64,000 bases of DNA from Trichomonas vaginalis G3. Lineage: Eukaryota; Parabasalia; Trichomonadida; Trichomonadidae. Made by a program: the position numbers and the translations under genes. The notes under the pieces are model-generated. The model saw only the letters and a list, made by a program, of their open reading frames with translations, had not been told where the DNA came from and did no database searches. Location: positions 18,082,165 through 18,146,164 of the forward strand of contig NC_067204.1 in NCBI RefSeq assembly GCF_026262505.1. Direction: 5' to 3'. Positions 53,589-64,000 of the stretch are shown here, piece after piece (position 1 is the first letter of the stretch; each line of letters begins with the position of its first letter).

Positions 53589-54167
53589 ATGTTGACATTT
53601 CTTTTAAGCTCCGGAATTGCCGATGAGTGCTCTATGTATAACTCAGATGGCTGCACTGTTTGCACAACACACTATCTCGACCGTAATTGCGGCTGGAACT
53701 CTCGCGATAACATTTGCGAAAATAAGAACTTAACAACATGTCCAGATAACGAATTTTATTATAAAGACAACGTCAAATGCGGCAATACAAACTTCCCAAC
53801 ACCAACACCAACTCCATGGCCAGTCTATGAAGTCAACACTTCATTCTGCCGTGCATTGTCTGGTTCATGGTGCAGCAAATGCGTCTCTACAAATGTAAAC
53901 TATAGTTGCGTATGGTGCCATAGCACACGCGAATGCGTTATGGGCGATAAAGATGGTTTCTTCTTCGGACAGTGCCCAGATGAAAAGGGTGTTTCATATA
54001 AGGATGATGACCGCTGCAAGGGCATTATCAGCAAGGGTGGAATTATTGGCGTCCGCGTTGGTCTTGGCCTTGTCTGCGCTCTCTTTACGGCTCTCGGCAT
54101 CTGGGGTTGCTATCACTTCATCAAGACGCCAGCCGTCGAAACACCAAAATATGATGAAATCCATTAA
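53589..54167 (+). CDS. PSI-domain (Cys-rich) single-pass membrane protein
   Basis: Predicted 192 residues from the first ATG at 53589; the frame is open upstream but has no ATG there. The N-terminal MLTFLLSSGIADECS looks like a short signal peptide. Two Cys-rich PSI-like modules follow: CSMYNSDGCTVCTTHYLDRN with CGWNSRDNICENKN, and CRALSGSWCSKCVSTNVNYS with CVWCHSTRECVMG, separated by a Thr/Pro linker (FPTPTPTPWP). A membrane span (about 158-180, VGLGLVCALFTALGIWGCY) and a 17-residue cytosolic tail ending KYDEIH complete it. PSI modules are extracellular spacers in plexins and integrins; here the partner is unknown. Codon use is richer in C than its neighbours, suggesting good expression. Intact. 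Confidence 0.75.
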   Translation: MLTFLLSSGIADECSMYNSDGCTVCTTHYLDRNCGWNSRDNICENKNLTTCPDNEFYYKDNVKCGNTNFPTPTPTPWPVYEVNTSFCRALSGSWCSKCVSTNVNYSCVWCHSTRECVMGDKDGFFFGQCPDEKGVSYKDDDRCKGIISKGGIIGVRVGLGLVCALFTALGIWGCYHFIKTPAVETPKYDEIH

Positions 54168-54820
54168 AAATACAATAGTTTATGATTAGTAAACAACTCT
54201 AATTTTATTAAGATATTAAATAAATCAAAAAGAATTCGTTTTACTACTTGTTTATAACTTTTGACTTGTCATTGTTACTGTTTTTATCCATCGAAAAATT
54301 CAAACGAATTTTTTTCATGTTTTAGGCCAAGTATAAACTGAGATGTCCAAACACTTTAACAGTACTCCTTGTATCTAATTATTTTAAAATTAATTGCAAT
54401 TAATTACCTCAAAAATTTAATGTGGACTCACAAAGTTACAATACCCTCACAAAAGCACCAACAGTATGTTGCTCCTGATTTTATCACAAATATATTTAAA
54501 TTTTCAATAATTCTGTTTGATTGCATTGAAAATTTGGTTTGTTTCAGCAGAATACAGAACTTGTCTTCTTGGCTCTGTTAATTTGTCTGCAAGTTGAAAA
54601 ATTTCAAAATGAAGCTTAAAAAAGTTTGCATTCATATTGTTTCTTTGGTGGAGTTCCTTGATTTAGAAGTTAGAAACTTTGTGATCAGACAATGGGCAGG
54701 TATGATGATTTCATTTTATTAGATTTCGGGAATTGTAGAAGTTAATGTCATGCCCGCGTCTCGTTGTAAACCATTCAATTTTGAACGGTTTGCATAATGG
54801 CGCCTTCATGACGCCACACA
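54168..54820. other. Intergenic stretch before the phosphodiesterase
   Basis: AT-rich. Just before the gene are two inverted repeats: AAACCATTCAA/TTGAACGGTTT (54769-54792, one mismatch) and TGGCG/CGCCA (54798-54816). A 37-codon ORF at 54619 is of doubtful meaning. Confidence 0.5.
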
Positions 54821-56253
54821 ATGACGAAAGAAGAAAAGCTTAGTATGACAGAAATTCCTTCTAAACTGATTATCCCAGAAGATGTCCTTAAAAACAACGT
54901 CTTCACCATCAAATTCAATTCATTGGAATGGGATGGCATTGGTCATTTCAAAGTTTTGTTTGCTATTTTCCATTATTTCGATTTCTTCCAAATTTATAAG
55001 ATCACGAATGAAAAGTTTTTCCGATTCTTAATGCTATCAGAAGTATGTACAAGAAAGTTCCATACCATAACTGGCGTCATGCTGTTGATGTCACACAATT
55101 TGTTACTTATCAGATCATGATTTCGGGTCTTGAAAAAGTTTTCACTAAATTTGAATTATTCAGTTTAGTTGTTGCTGCAATTTGTCATGATGCAAATCAT
55201 GATGGTTTCACTAAAATCTACAACGTCAAAGCTGAAACACCACTTGGTATTCTTTACAAGAACCAGTCCGTCATGGAAACACACCATTGTTCAATTGCAA
55301 TCCAAATTATGTCACACGAAGAAACAAATTTGTTGGCCGCATTGAACCAAGACGAATACATCGAAATTTGGTCATTGATCATCCAATACATCCTTGCAAC
55401 AGACATGGCACGTCATTTCGAGATTCTGAAGAGATTCAATGATATCTATGATGGTGGTGATTTCACAATGCAACGCCATGATCACCGCGTTATGTTGTTG
55501 TATATGATTCTTAAATGTGGTGATATTTCAAACGTTTCTCGTCCATTCGAACTTGCAGATCGATGGTGTGATGTTTTGTGTGAAGAATTCTTTCGACAAG
55601 GCGATTTAGAACAAGCGCAAGGCATGGCTTACACATCCGATTTGAATGATCGAAGCCATTTAGATAAATCTAAATCACAAATTGGTTTCTACACATATGT
55701 TACACTTCCTATGTTCCAAGCTGCAGGAAAAGCAGTTCCTGCATTAGATGTAAACATGCGACAAGTTTTGTCTAATCTTTCAGTTTGGAAGAGAAAACAC
55801 GCAGAAGAACTTGAACTTCAGAAAGCTGCCCTTGCTGCTGCATCAGATAAACCTAAGACTGATCAAACACAACAACAACAACAAACTAATAATACTAATC
55901 AACCTGCTACAAATAATAATAACAATAATAATAACAACAAATCAGAAAACAATTCAACATCAGGTGGCGGAACTAAACTTGGTCAAGGTCCAGCACCAAA
56001 AGACAACAACAAAGATAATAAAGAAAACAAGGATGAAGATACAATTGGCGAAGAATTACTTCTTGATGAAAACGGAGATCCTATTGTTGATGTTAAGATG
56101 AGTATTTCTACATTACTTCGAGAAAGTTCAGAATATATTAAATGTTATCCAGGTGATGACAAAAGAAATGATTTTGATATTTTTATTTTTATTGAATCTT
56201 GTTTATTTATTAAATATTTATTTAAAATAATTTTTCAAATGTTTTGTCAATAA
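54821..56253 (+). CDS. 3',5'-cyclic-nucleotide phosphodiesterase, class I, with a frameshift
   Basis: The catalytic domain has the PDEase I metal-site residues: H of HNWRHAVDVTQF, HD of CHDANHDGF, and D of LKCGDISNVSRPFELADRW, plus the helix FRQGDLEQAQG. The N-terminal part (54821-55035, MTKEEKLSMTEIP...GIGHFKVLFAIFHYFDFF) is in one frame and the rest in another; one missing base in the FRFL...AIRSMYKK segment near 55,035 explains it. The two parts join to a normal PDE start. The C-terminal ~130 residues are Gln/Asn repeats and acidic filler. The enzyme degrades cAMP/cGMP; no regulatory GAF or transmembrane domain is seen. The sequence GTATGT at 55043 resembles a trichomonad 5' splice site, but no acceptor follows. 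Confidence 0.8.
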
Positions 56254-56712
56254 AATATCATTACACTAAACAGACATCAATAACATAATAATGAGATTAA
56301 TAAAATTCTTAGATTTAAGCTCAAAAAATGTATGTTGAACATGAGGATAAATTTTTCATTATACACAGATAAAAGCTTACTACTCATAGTGATGTTTTGG
56401 ATTCCTATAAAAAATATATTCAATACTTTAACTGTAAATTGATGTGAGAATCAAATTAGAATTATCATTTTTCTTGATTTACTACAGATATCTCTCAATA
56501 AATTAGAATTTTTAATGTTCAAATAATATTCATAATACGCTCTATAATTTTGATTTCAATATTTAAAAAATTTGAGGAAACTTGCACGAGTTTTTTAAGG
56601 GTGTGCTTTCCACTTTCTGATATGTTCTCATAAAAATAATTCATCTTTATTATAATAGCAAAAAAAGTATAACATCTGTATTGGGTGTTATTCGGTGATT
56701 TATAATAATAAA
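56254..56712. other. Intergenic stretch between convergent genes
   Basis: AT-rich; nothing recognised. Confidence 0.5.
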
Positions 56713-57626
56713 TTATTTGGCTCCAATAGATTTTAGATAATCTCTGACATTACTTTTTGCATATGAGAGTGCAGTTTTTCCAGAATTGGTCTTTGCTTCT
56801 TTGTTGGCTCCAACTGAGATAAGATATTTAACAACTTCAAGATGACCATAATATGATGCATGAATGAGTGAAGTCCATTCATCTTTATTCTTTGCTTCTT
56901 TATTAGCTCCAACTGAGATAAGATATTTAACAACTTCAAGATGACCTTTTCATGATGCAAGAATGAGTGGAGTATTTTCAGAATTATCCTTTGCTTCTTT
57001 ATCTGCTCCAACTGAGATAAGATATTGAGCAACTTCAAGATGGCCATTAGATGATGCAAGAATGAGTGAAGTCCATCCATCTTTATTCTTTCTATCTTTA
57101 TTAGCTCCAACTGAGATAAGATATTGAGCAACTTCAAGATGGCCATTAGATGATGCAAGAATGAGTGAAGTCCATTCATCTTTATTCTTTGCTTCTTTAT
57201 TAGCTCCAACTGAGATAAGATATTTGACAACTTCAAGTTGTGATTGAAGCTGTTCAACTGTTTCTTCAAGGTTGGAAATCTTTTTTGCTGAATTTGTAAG
57301 TTCTTGCTCTGTTTGTTCCAAAACACTAACAACTCCATTAAGGAAATTTGCGTTCATACGCTTTTTCATTGAATTCAACATTGATATCGCTTCTTGTAAA
57401 TTATTTACGGAAACTGTTGCATTGCGCACAACTTCAATGAGCTGACTTACTTCTATAGTAGGGACTGATTAATAAGTGTAATAAAGTCATCTGATGTTAA
57501 TTTTGCTTTTTCTAAGATTCGATTGAGATCCTTTGGATTAAAAATATCGAACAAGTTTCCCTGTTCAATATAATCTTTGATGTGTTTGGCAATGTAATTA
57601 TAGTCAACAGAAAGCTCTGTATCCAT
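56713..57626 (-). pseudogene. Short ankyrin-repeat protein, broken copy
   Basis: ATG at 57626 opens MDTELSVDYNYIAKHIKDYI..., the N-terminal helical module common to trichomonad ankyrin proteins. A one-base loss in 57440-57475 moves the frame; the following frame continues with a coiled-coil-like stretch (QELTNSAKKISNLEETVEQL) and then ankyrin repeats (HLEVVKYLISVGANKEAKNK, five near-identical units) to a TAA at 56713. A TGA at 56950-56952 interrupts the repeats where Trp or Ser is usual. The repeat units are almost identical at DNA level (period 99 bp), which favours slippage and unequal exchange. Probably a pseudogene. Confidence 0.75.
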
Positions 57627-60157
57627 TTTGAAAAAATGTTTTTTATCGTAAAATTTTTATCCTAGTCAAAAGTAACTTCACTTGGTAAAAAATTTTGAGG
57701 GTAATGAAAAATCTTTTATAGATTTCCACGCAAAGTCAAGAATGGAAATTTATTTGGAAATCCAATAAAGGTAATCCCACGAAAAGTGACACCCTTCTTC
57801 TTTTTTCCTAGGGTTGCTGTTCGCTTCTTTTCTGCTCGTTATGGCAGAGGTGAAAGAAATGATTGGTGGAGCCTAATTTATTACTCCAATTAGCAACTAT
57901 CTTGTAGAGTAGTCTTAGTTGTATTGTCAGTTATTCTCCAGCATTATGCAATTTAAAATCAACTTCGTTAATTTTAATTATATTGCAACAGTACTCCTAC
58001 ATGGAGATAACATCAAGATTGCACCTGCCAAATCCCCATATTAAAAATCGAAATTTTGCATCTCGAAAATGCAACGACAGAATTCCTCGTAATTTTGAGT
58101 TCTTACGTCACTTATGATGCATATTCAAATAACTTGAATATAGAAAAAGTTACTAAAATTTGAGAAAATTATTGCAATAAGAAAAAAAAAGTCGGCTTTT
58201 AGATATAAATTACTTATAAATTACGATGACCTCTATAATTAGTGCACAGTACCGAATATGATTGTTTGATATTTCTGATTTCAATTTTATACATTTTGAT
58301 TGGAATAGTCATAACTCAAATATAGACGATAGTTACTACATTTATGCGAATATAGTGTGTTTCCATTCATCTATTTACTTGTTGTTGTTGAAATAAAAAC
58401 TTTATTATTTTACTATCTTTAAATAAGAATTTTGTTATGGAAATAATATTTTCAATAGCAATTATGACATTGCATCAACTATAGAATGAGTTTTTATCAA
58501 ATATGATATCAAAATCAAAAATTAGATGATTTTTATGAGTAAAAACGATTCCATTTGATGATTTGATTAATTATCCAATACTTTGATTTTCCAAATTTTT
58601 TTCAAAATTGATTTTTTTAAGAGAAAAATCAAATTTTTGATTTTCATTTTTGAATTTTTGAATTTTTTTTGGAATTTGGAGTTGATCAATTAAGCAGAAT
58701 GAGTAATGCGAATGCTTTTTACATCTCACAGAGTGATGAGTTAAAGGTGAATTTTAAAAAATTATTTAAAATCACAAATATCTTTCTTATTATCCTTTAT
58801 TCTAAAAAGAATAGTACTAAGCATTGATAAAGCATGATCTATATTAGTAAAATACTTGAATGAAAAGTGTAAAAGTAAAGTTTTTATTCATTTTTATATT
58901 AGATCTAAACAAAAAACTGCATCATATTAATATTCTAGTCGAAAGATGAGATTTTGTTCGTTTTTGTTAGCATTCAGTAGACATTGTAATCTTGAATTTT
59001 ATATATTACTTGAAATTATTAACAAATGTGATGTTTTGCTTCGATTTATGATTAATTTTATTAAAGTATCTCGACATGTATCTTGAACAAGATCGTTTCT
59101 TGAAGAACTCCAAGATTTTTAAGAGACTTCTTACGAAATTTGATAGATGATAAGAACCACCATTTACGCAAAATGGTTTATTGAATATAAAATAATTCTG
59201 TAGTGATCCATTTTCATTATACTATTTTCAGTCAAATCCTCAAAAGTAACAATTCAAATCTATTACCCTTCATTTCCAGGAATAAATTTTTTTTGCATGA
59301 CCCCCTACCCATGGTTCTAAAATAGCATATTTTTCTAAAGCATAGGGACAGAAGACAGCTAGACAATTTTGAATAGCAGAACATCTAGGAGCATAGCTAG
59401 GAGATAATAAATGGACAACTTCCTTGCAAATCTGAGAAGGTAACGGACATGATTATTCAAGATTTGATCATGTCATAACTCACCCAATTTAGATGACACA
59501 AGCCTGAAATTTTAGCACTATTATGCTGATAGGCTATTGTGAATAAACAGATCACCGTTTCGAAATTTCAAAAATATTGCAAAATATGATAAGCTCAAAA
59601 TTATTCAAGCATGTTGAAAAACAGATATTTTATTATATATGGCATAAATTTTCTAAATGTACTTTCTAAATAGAGCAATCTCAAAAAAGATATAATTCGA
59701 AATAATATAACTATTCTGAAGTGTATTATTCTTATAAAATGCATTCCAATGAGCACAGAAGCAGGAAAATATAGAATTTAAGCTTATTAGCTAAAAATAT
59801 ATAAAGAAATATGATTTTGTCATTTAACCATTTAATATATGCGTTTAGCAAATTTAAAATTGAATTTATTTCTTATTTAAATAATATTTAATAAGTTAGT
59901 TTATAATGAAATAGATAAATTAGAAATCTTTTTTGAATTGCGAATTTTTCAATATAGATTAGATATTATTATGCGTTATATATCAATGTATTAAGATGGA
60001 AATTATAATAAATTAAGCAATTTTGATTTGTTCAATGTGGAAAAGAGAAAAATATGATAAATTTGTATGATTGTTATGTTTTTGAGTGTGATCAATGGTT
60101 GCATTAATTATATAATGATGGGGAAAACATTACTATGGATGATTTGAAATTTCACTG
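57627..60157. other. 2.5-kb gene-free AT-rich stretch
   Basis: No ORF of credible composition. An AAAAGTGACA motif at 57782-57791 has no gene after it. Otherwise unstructured as far as I can see. Confidence 0.5.
57782..57791 (+). promoter_or_regulatory. Orphan AAAAGTGACA motif
   Basis: Exact motif without a downstream ORF; could be a relic of a promoter or of a MITE end. Confidence 0.3.
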
Positions 60158-60608
60158 ATTTTTGATGTTAATTGTCAAAATGGTATCAAAGCACAAGTTA
60201 AATAGCATGCAAAGTTGTTTGAATTATGATATCACTGCATATATATTATATTGCATCATGATATAATATTAAAAAATATGCTCTAGTATAAAAAATGATT
60301 ATTCCAGAGCAAAATGTCATTATATATGAGTTTATCAGATATTACAGTAAACATTATAGTTAAAATAGCTAATTGTATTCTAATAATTGTAAAAATGGTT
60401 TTATAGTTTGAATTATTAAGTGATTCAGCAAATAGAGATATGATTTTCTAAAATAAGATTGTAAAAGAGTATTTATACATATGTGCAGATATATTTTCAA
60501 AATATATCTTACAGTGTGCATAAAAAATGATGAGATATTTTATTATCAATATTTTGTTTTAGAAAACTAATAACAAATTTAATCATTTATGTTATTTTTG
60601 TGTTATTA

Positions 60609-60845
60609 TCAGTAGAGAGTGAAGATAGCAAACAGCCCTTGGGCTGACAGGCGATTAAATACTATAAAATCGAATTTTTGCTCCACTTCTAGTATAGTAC
60701 AATGGTTAGGAAACATCCTAGAAAAACTTGTTTTGAGGTTCATTTGCCGAACGTAAAACTTTTTTTGAAAATCTAAATTATCAGAAAAATATATATGATA
60801 TTTTATGCTTTTTAAAACAGACAATACATAAAGAGTAATAACCAT
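60609..60845 (-). CDS. 78-codon ORF in the left inverted arm
   Basis: Starts MVITLYVLSVLKSIKYHIYF and ends LSAQGLFAIFTLY; identical to the ORF at 62058-62294 in the other arm because the arms are reverse complements. No motif; a real product is doubtful. Confidence 0.25.
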   Translation of the reverse strand: MVITLYVLSVLKSIKYHIYFSDNLDFQKKFYVRQMNLKTSFSRMFPNHCTILEVEQKFDFIVFNRLSAQGLFAIFTLY

Positions 60846-61032
60846 TTAGTGTTATATAAAATATTTAGCTTTTTAAATTATTAAATTTTAATTCGTTAAA
60901 TTTTGTTCAATTTTAGCATCTCATTTCGACTATAATTTCATAACATGGTGTTTCTTAATCAAATTGCATCTAAATTAATGAGAAAAATTTTGAAATTTGA
61001 AAATTCAGAAATGACAGAAACAGACACAATAG

Positions 61033-61238
61033 ACTCAATTGCACTATAGTGTCGATCTTATTCTCGCAATCACATTCTGATTGCGAGAATAAGACCGACA
61101 AGACTTTCTTGGCCGATCTTATGATCGAAATACAGTCATTTCTGATACACTGTCAGTGCGGTGTATCAGAATTGACTGAATCTCTCGCAATCACATTCTG
61201 ATTGCGAGAATAAGATCGACACTATACTGCAATTGAGT
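61033..61238. repeat. Nested palindrome enclosing an inverted copy of the 115-bp unit
   Basis: Outer arms of 40 bp (61033-61072 with 61199-61238) pair with one mismatch; inside is a 115-bp unit (61078-61192) that is itself rich in hairpins, such as CAGTCATTTCTGATACAC with GTGTATCAGAATTGACTG (17 of 18). Confidence 0.85.
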
Positions 61239-61539
61239 TGTTGAAATTTTTATAAAGTACAGCACTACTCTTTCAATCTATAATCGAAATCAATTTTCAC
61301 ATTTTTTTATCAAATTTTTTTTTTTCATCTCAATATTATCAATAATGTCTATGAAACTTTTCCATTTCATATAATTTCATACTTTCTCTTAAATACATCT
61401 TTTAAACTAATTTATATTTGGATATTTTTATTTTGTGTTCGATATCCACAACAATCATTATCATATTTTGGTCGTTGTGCACTTACATCTTATCTCAAAA
61501 TAATGATTCAAATCTTATTTTAAAACGAATTAAGAATAT

Positions 61540-61775
61540 GATTGCGAGAGATTCAGTCAATTCTGATACACCGCACTGTCAATGTACCAGAAATGACTGT
61601 ATTTCGATCATAAGATCGGCCAAGAAAGTCTTGTCGGTCTTATTCTCGCAATCAGAATGTGATTGCGAGAGATTCAGTCAATTCTGATACACCGCACTGA
61701 CAGTGTACCAGAAATGACTGTATTTCGATCATAAGATCGGCCAAGAAAGTCTTGTCGGTCTTATTCTCGCAATCA
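61540..61775. repeat. Two tandem copies of the 115-bp unit
   Basis: Copies at 61540-61654 and 61661-61775 (period 121) begin GATTGCGAGA and end TCTCGCAATC, and are the reverse complement of the copy at 61078-61192. They differ from each other at about two positions. Confidence 0.88.
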
Positions 61776-62057
61776 TTATTACAGATTTGCCTCTATACTA
61801 TATATTTAATTTAATTTCACTAACCAACTGAACCTGAAATCTCATAATTACTGCGATTGTAGAAATGCTATTAGATAGATATTTGAATTAGATACTGAAT
61901 TTTCAAATTTCAAAATTTTTCTCATTAATTTAGATGCAATTTGATTAAGAAACACCATGTTATGAAATTATAGTCGAAATGAGATGCTAAAATTGAACAA
62001 AATTTAACGAATTAAAATTTAATAATTTAAAAAGCTAAATATTTTATATAACACTAA

Positions 62058-62294
62058 ATGGTTATTACTCTTTATGTATTGTCTGTTTTAAAAAGCATAA
62101 AATATCATATATATTTTTCTGATAATTTAGATTTTCAAAAAAAGTTTTACGTTCGGCAAATGAACCTCAAAACAAGTTTTTCTAGGATGTTTCCTAACCA
62201 TTGTACTATACTAGAAGTGGAGCAAAAATTCGATTTTATAGTATTTAATCGCCTGTCAGCCCAAGGGCTGTTTGCTATCTTCACTCTCTACTGA
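62058..62294 (+). CDS. 78-codon ORF in the right inverted arm
   Basis: Same protein as the ORF at 60609-60845 (see there). Listed for completeness; a real product is doubtful. Confidence 0.25.
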   Translation: MVITLYVLSVLKSIKYHIYFSDNLDFQKKFYVRQMNLKTSFSRMFPNHCTILEVEQKFDFIVFNRLSAQGLFAIFTLY

Positions 62295-62745
62295 TAATAA
62301 CACAAAAATAACATAAATGATTAAATTTGTTATTAGTTTTCTAAAACAAAATATTGATAATAAAATATCTCATCATTTTTTATGCACACTGTAAGATATA
62401 TTTTGAAAATATATCTGCACATATGTATAAATACTCTTTTACAATCTTATTTTAGAAAATCATATCTCTATTTGCTGAATCACTTAATAATTCAAACTAT
62501 AAAACCATTTTTACAATTATTAGAATACAATTAGCTATTTTAACTATAATGTTTACTGTAATATCTGATAAACTCATATATAATGACATTTTGCTCTGGA
62601 ATAATCATTTTTTATACTAGAGCATATTTTTTAATATTATATCATGATGCAATATAATATATATGCAGTGATATCATAATTCAAACAACTTTGCATGCTA
62701 TTTAACTTGTGCTTTGATACCATTTTGACAATTAACATCAAAAAT

Positions 62746-64000
62746 TAATAAAAACTGAATATATTTGAAAAGACACTTCCACTATTTTCATATGCAATCC
62801 TTTCATTTTAAATTTGTTTGATTATCTTAACATCATCGCAATCATTTAATTTATCTTTCTTATTTTATCAATTATCTCACAAGCTATCATTGATCGAGTA
62901 CATATACCTCTATCATTCTCTTCTTATCTGATATTAAGCATTTAATATTACACATTTTTTCAAATGTTAAATTTTTTGCCTTTCATCTTTTATTATCTTC
63001 GAATTCTTAATTTACCTTATTTCTATTATTTATATATTTTAGTCTTATTAAGTGATATCATAATTTGGAATTATATATTTTTATCTTGCATTCAGATTTC
63101 AATTTCTGGAGTGTTGCATAATAATTAATGGTAATTTAATCTCAGCGCTCAATAAAAATAGGATATATCTTCGTTTTTTGAGCAACATTTGGAAAAACAA
63201 CAAATAATTTGAACAAAATAAATTTAATCCATTTTTCTATTTTTATGTACGAATTTTTTTCATTTTTTGTACAAAAAGGCCATATCATTTGAAAACACAC
63301 CATAAAAAATATGGCATTCCAAACGGGAACCGCGGTTGGTTACCATGGATTTCCGTCACCGGTCACATTTTAAAGATTTTTAAAGCCTTATAAAAATATG
63401 CTTTGTAAATCATTTTTTGTAAATCGGCAAAAATTTGGTAATTTTCTTCAACTAATAAATCTGCGAATAGCATTTATAATACAAGAACAATCTTTTAAAA
63501 TGCGTTTGATTCATTTTTGTATAATTTCATATAGGCACATATATTCTTCCGGGACTTTCCGTGATTTTACCGTAAAATCATTAGTTTACACCAATTTTTC
63601 CGTATTTTGAATAGTTTACTGCACTTTTTCCGTAAAATTGAGTTACGGGAATCCGCAAAATTTCCGGACCTCATTTTTCATAGAATATAATAATAATACT
63701 TGATAAAAAGATATATTATTTATATTTTTGATTTTTGAATTACGGAAAAAGTGAATTGATAACTTGATTTTTTTATATGGTTAATTTTTCAAATGATATT
63801 ATGAAGATCTAAAATATTAAAAGTAAAAAATTGAATTACGGAAAAAGTGAGGTCAAAAGTGAAATAAATTTGCAGAACAATTTTCATTGAAATAAGCTTT
63901 ATTTTTCATTATTAATAACAATGCTGTAATAAACAGAAATTCATCAAAAGTGACAGCTCTCAATTTTTTGACATTTGTAAATTCTAAATTGAATGAGAAA
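62746..64000. other. Gene-free end of window with a small inverted-repeat element
   Basis: AT-rich. At 63622-63849 the motif CACTTTTTCCGTAA (63622-63635) faces TTACGGAAAAAGTG twice (63740-63753 and 63836-63849), with more TTCCG/CGTAAA fragments from 63548. The last bases hold AAAAGTGACA (63946-63955) and an ATG at 63993, probably the beginning of a gene that continues past the window. Confidence 0.55.
63946..63955 (+). promoter_or_regulatory. AAAAGTGACA motif near the window end
   Basis: Exact copy 37 bases before an ATG at 63993 whose frame runs out of the window, so a gene start may be here. Confidence 0.35.

Larger units (their letters stand above)
60158..62745. mobile_element. Fold-back element with 851-bp inverted arms
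   Basis: Bases 60158-61008 are the reverse complement of 61895-62745. I checked several segments by eye and found no mismatch, and every coordinate mirrors exactly (sum 122903). The middle (61009-61894) is not symmetrical and holds the hairpin-rich 115-bp units. No transposase, capsid or polymerase gene is visible. The arms carry the same 78-codon ORF in opposite orientation. No clear target duplication at the outer ends. A fold-back transposon, or a palindrome made by recombination or by assembly, are the possible origins. Confidence 0.85.

Noticed and set aside
54619-54732. Possible first exon of the phosphodiesterase
   Set aside because: A GGTATGA follows, but it is not the usual GTAYGT donor and no trichomonad acceptor precedes the main frame.
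56733-57338. 201-codon minus-strand ORF with a repeated leucine-rich peptide
   Set aside because: It is the neighbouring frame of ankyrin repeats; its periodicity only mirrors the repeat DNA.
61418-61687. 89-codon ORF across the fold-back centre
   Set aside because: Its second half is translated from the hairpin repeats and it starts at TTG; the hydrophobic head is what AT-rich DNA gives by chance.
60158-62745. Long inverted arms as ends of a Polinton/Maverick-type element
   Set aside because: The whole structure is only 2.6 kb and I see none of that family's genes; the arms alone do not support the name.
1-64000. CRISPR arrays, operons, Shine-Dalgarno sites
   Set aside because: None is seen; gene content and layout are clearly eukaryotic.

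Overview
The window is nuclear DNA from a parabasalid protist (a trichomonad; Tritrichomonas-like is my best guess). The reasons are AT-rich DNA, intron-free genes packed on both strands, very short 5' leaders, a partial pyruvate,phosphate dikinase (the PPi-linked glycolytic enzyme of trichomonads), two BspA-like leucine-rich-repeat surface proteins, three ankyrin-repeat proteins of trichomonad type, and a protein with the initiator-binding domain known from Trichomonas IBP39. There are no operons, and no tRNA or rRNA genes that I can see.

Layout. 1-10.8 kb: end of PPDK, a cation-chloride cotransporter and a long talin-like FERM protein. 10.8-12.7 kb: gene-free, with a MITE-like element full of palindromes. 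12.7-28 kb: a broken BspA-like gene, a RibD/DHFR-like reductase, a WDR62/MAPKBP1-like WD40 protein, a membrane protein, a Tom40/VDAC-like beta-barrel, a decayed ankyrin gene, an AAA ATPase and a cathepsin B-like pseudopeptidase gene. 28-42 kb: cohesin loader Scc2, an unrecognised protein, a macrodomain-like protein, TRAPP subunit Bet3, casein kinase 2 beta, an initiator-binding-domain protein and a DEAD-box helicase. 42-43.5 kb: a second inverted-repeat element. 44-57.6 kb: a giant ankyrin membrane protein, an NAA15-like NatA subunit, an intact BspA-like protein, a PSI-domain membrane protein, a cyclic-nucleotide phosphodiesterase and a broken ankyrin gene. 57.6-64 kb: no convincing gene, but a 2.6 kb fold-back structure with 851-bp arms.

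Common themes. Many genes start just after a motif close to AAAAGTGACA, which is the reverse complement of an Inr-like TGTCACTTTT; others use a forward TCATTTTT-like initiator. The same motif sits in the terminal repeats of the 11.3-12.1 kb element. Several otherwise well-conserved genes carry single-base frameshifts, which could be consensus errors or real decay. The housekeeping genes cover core energy metabolism, cytoskeleton, chromosome cohesion, vesicle traffic, signalling and protein acetylation; the repeats-rich genes are surface or expanded families. Product names come from reading motifs by eye, without any database search.
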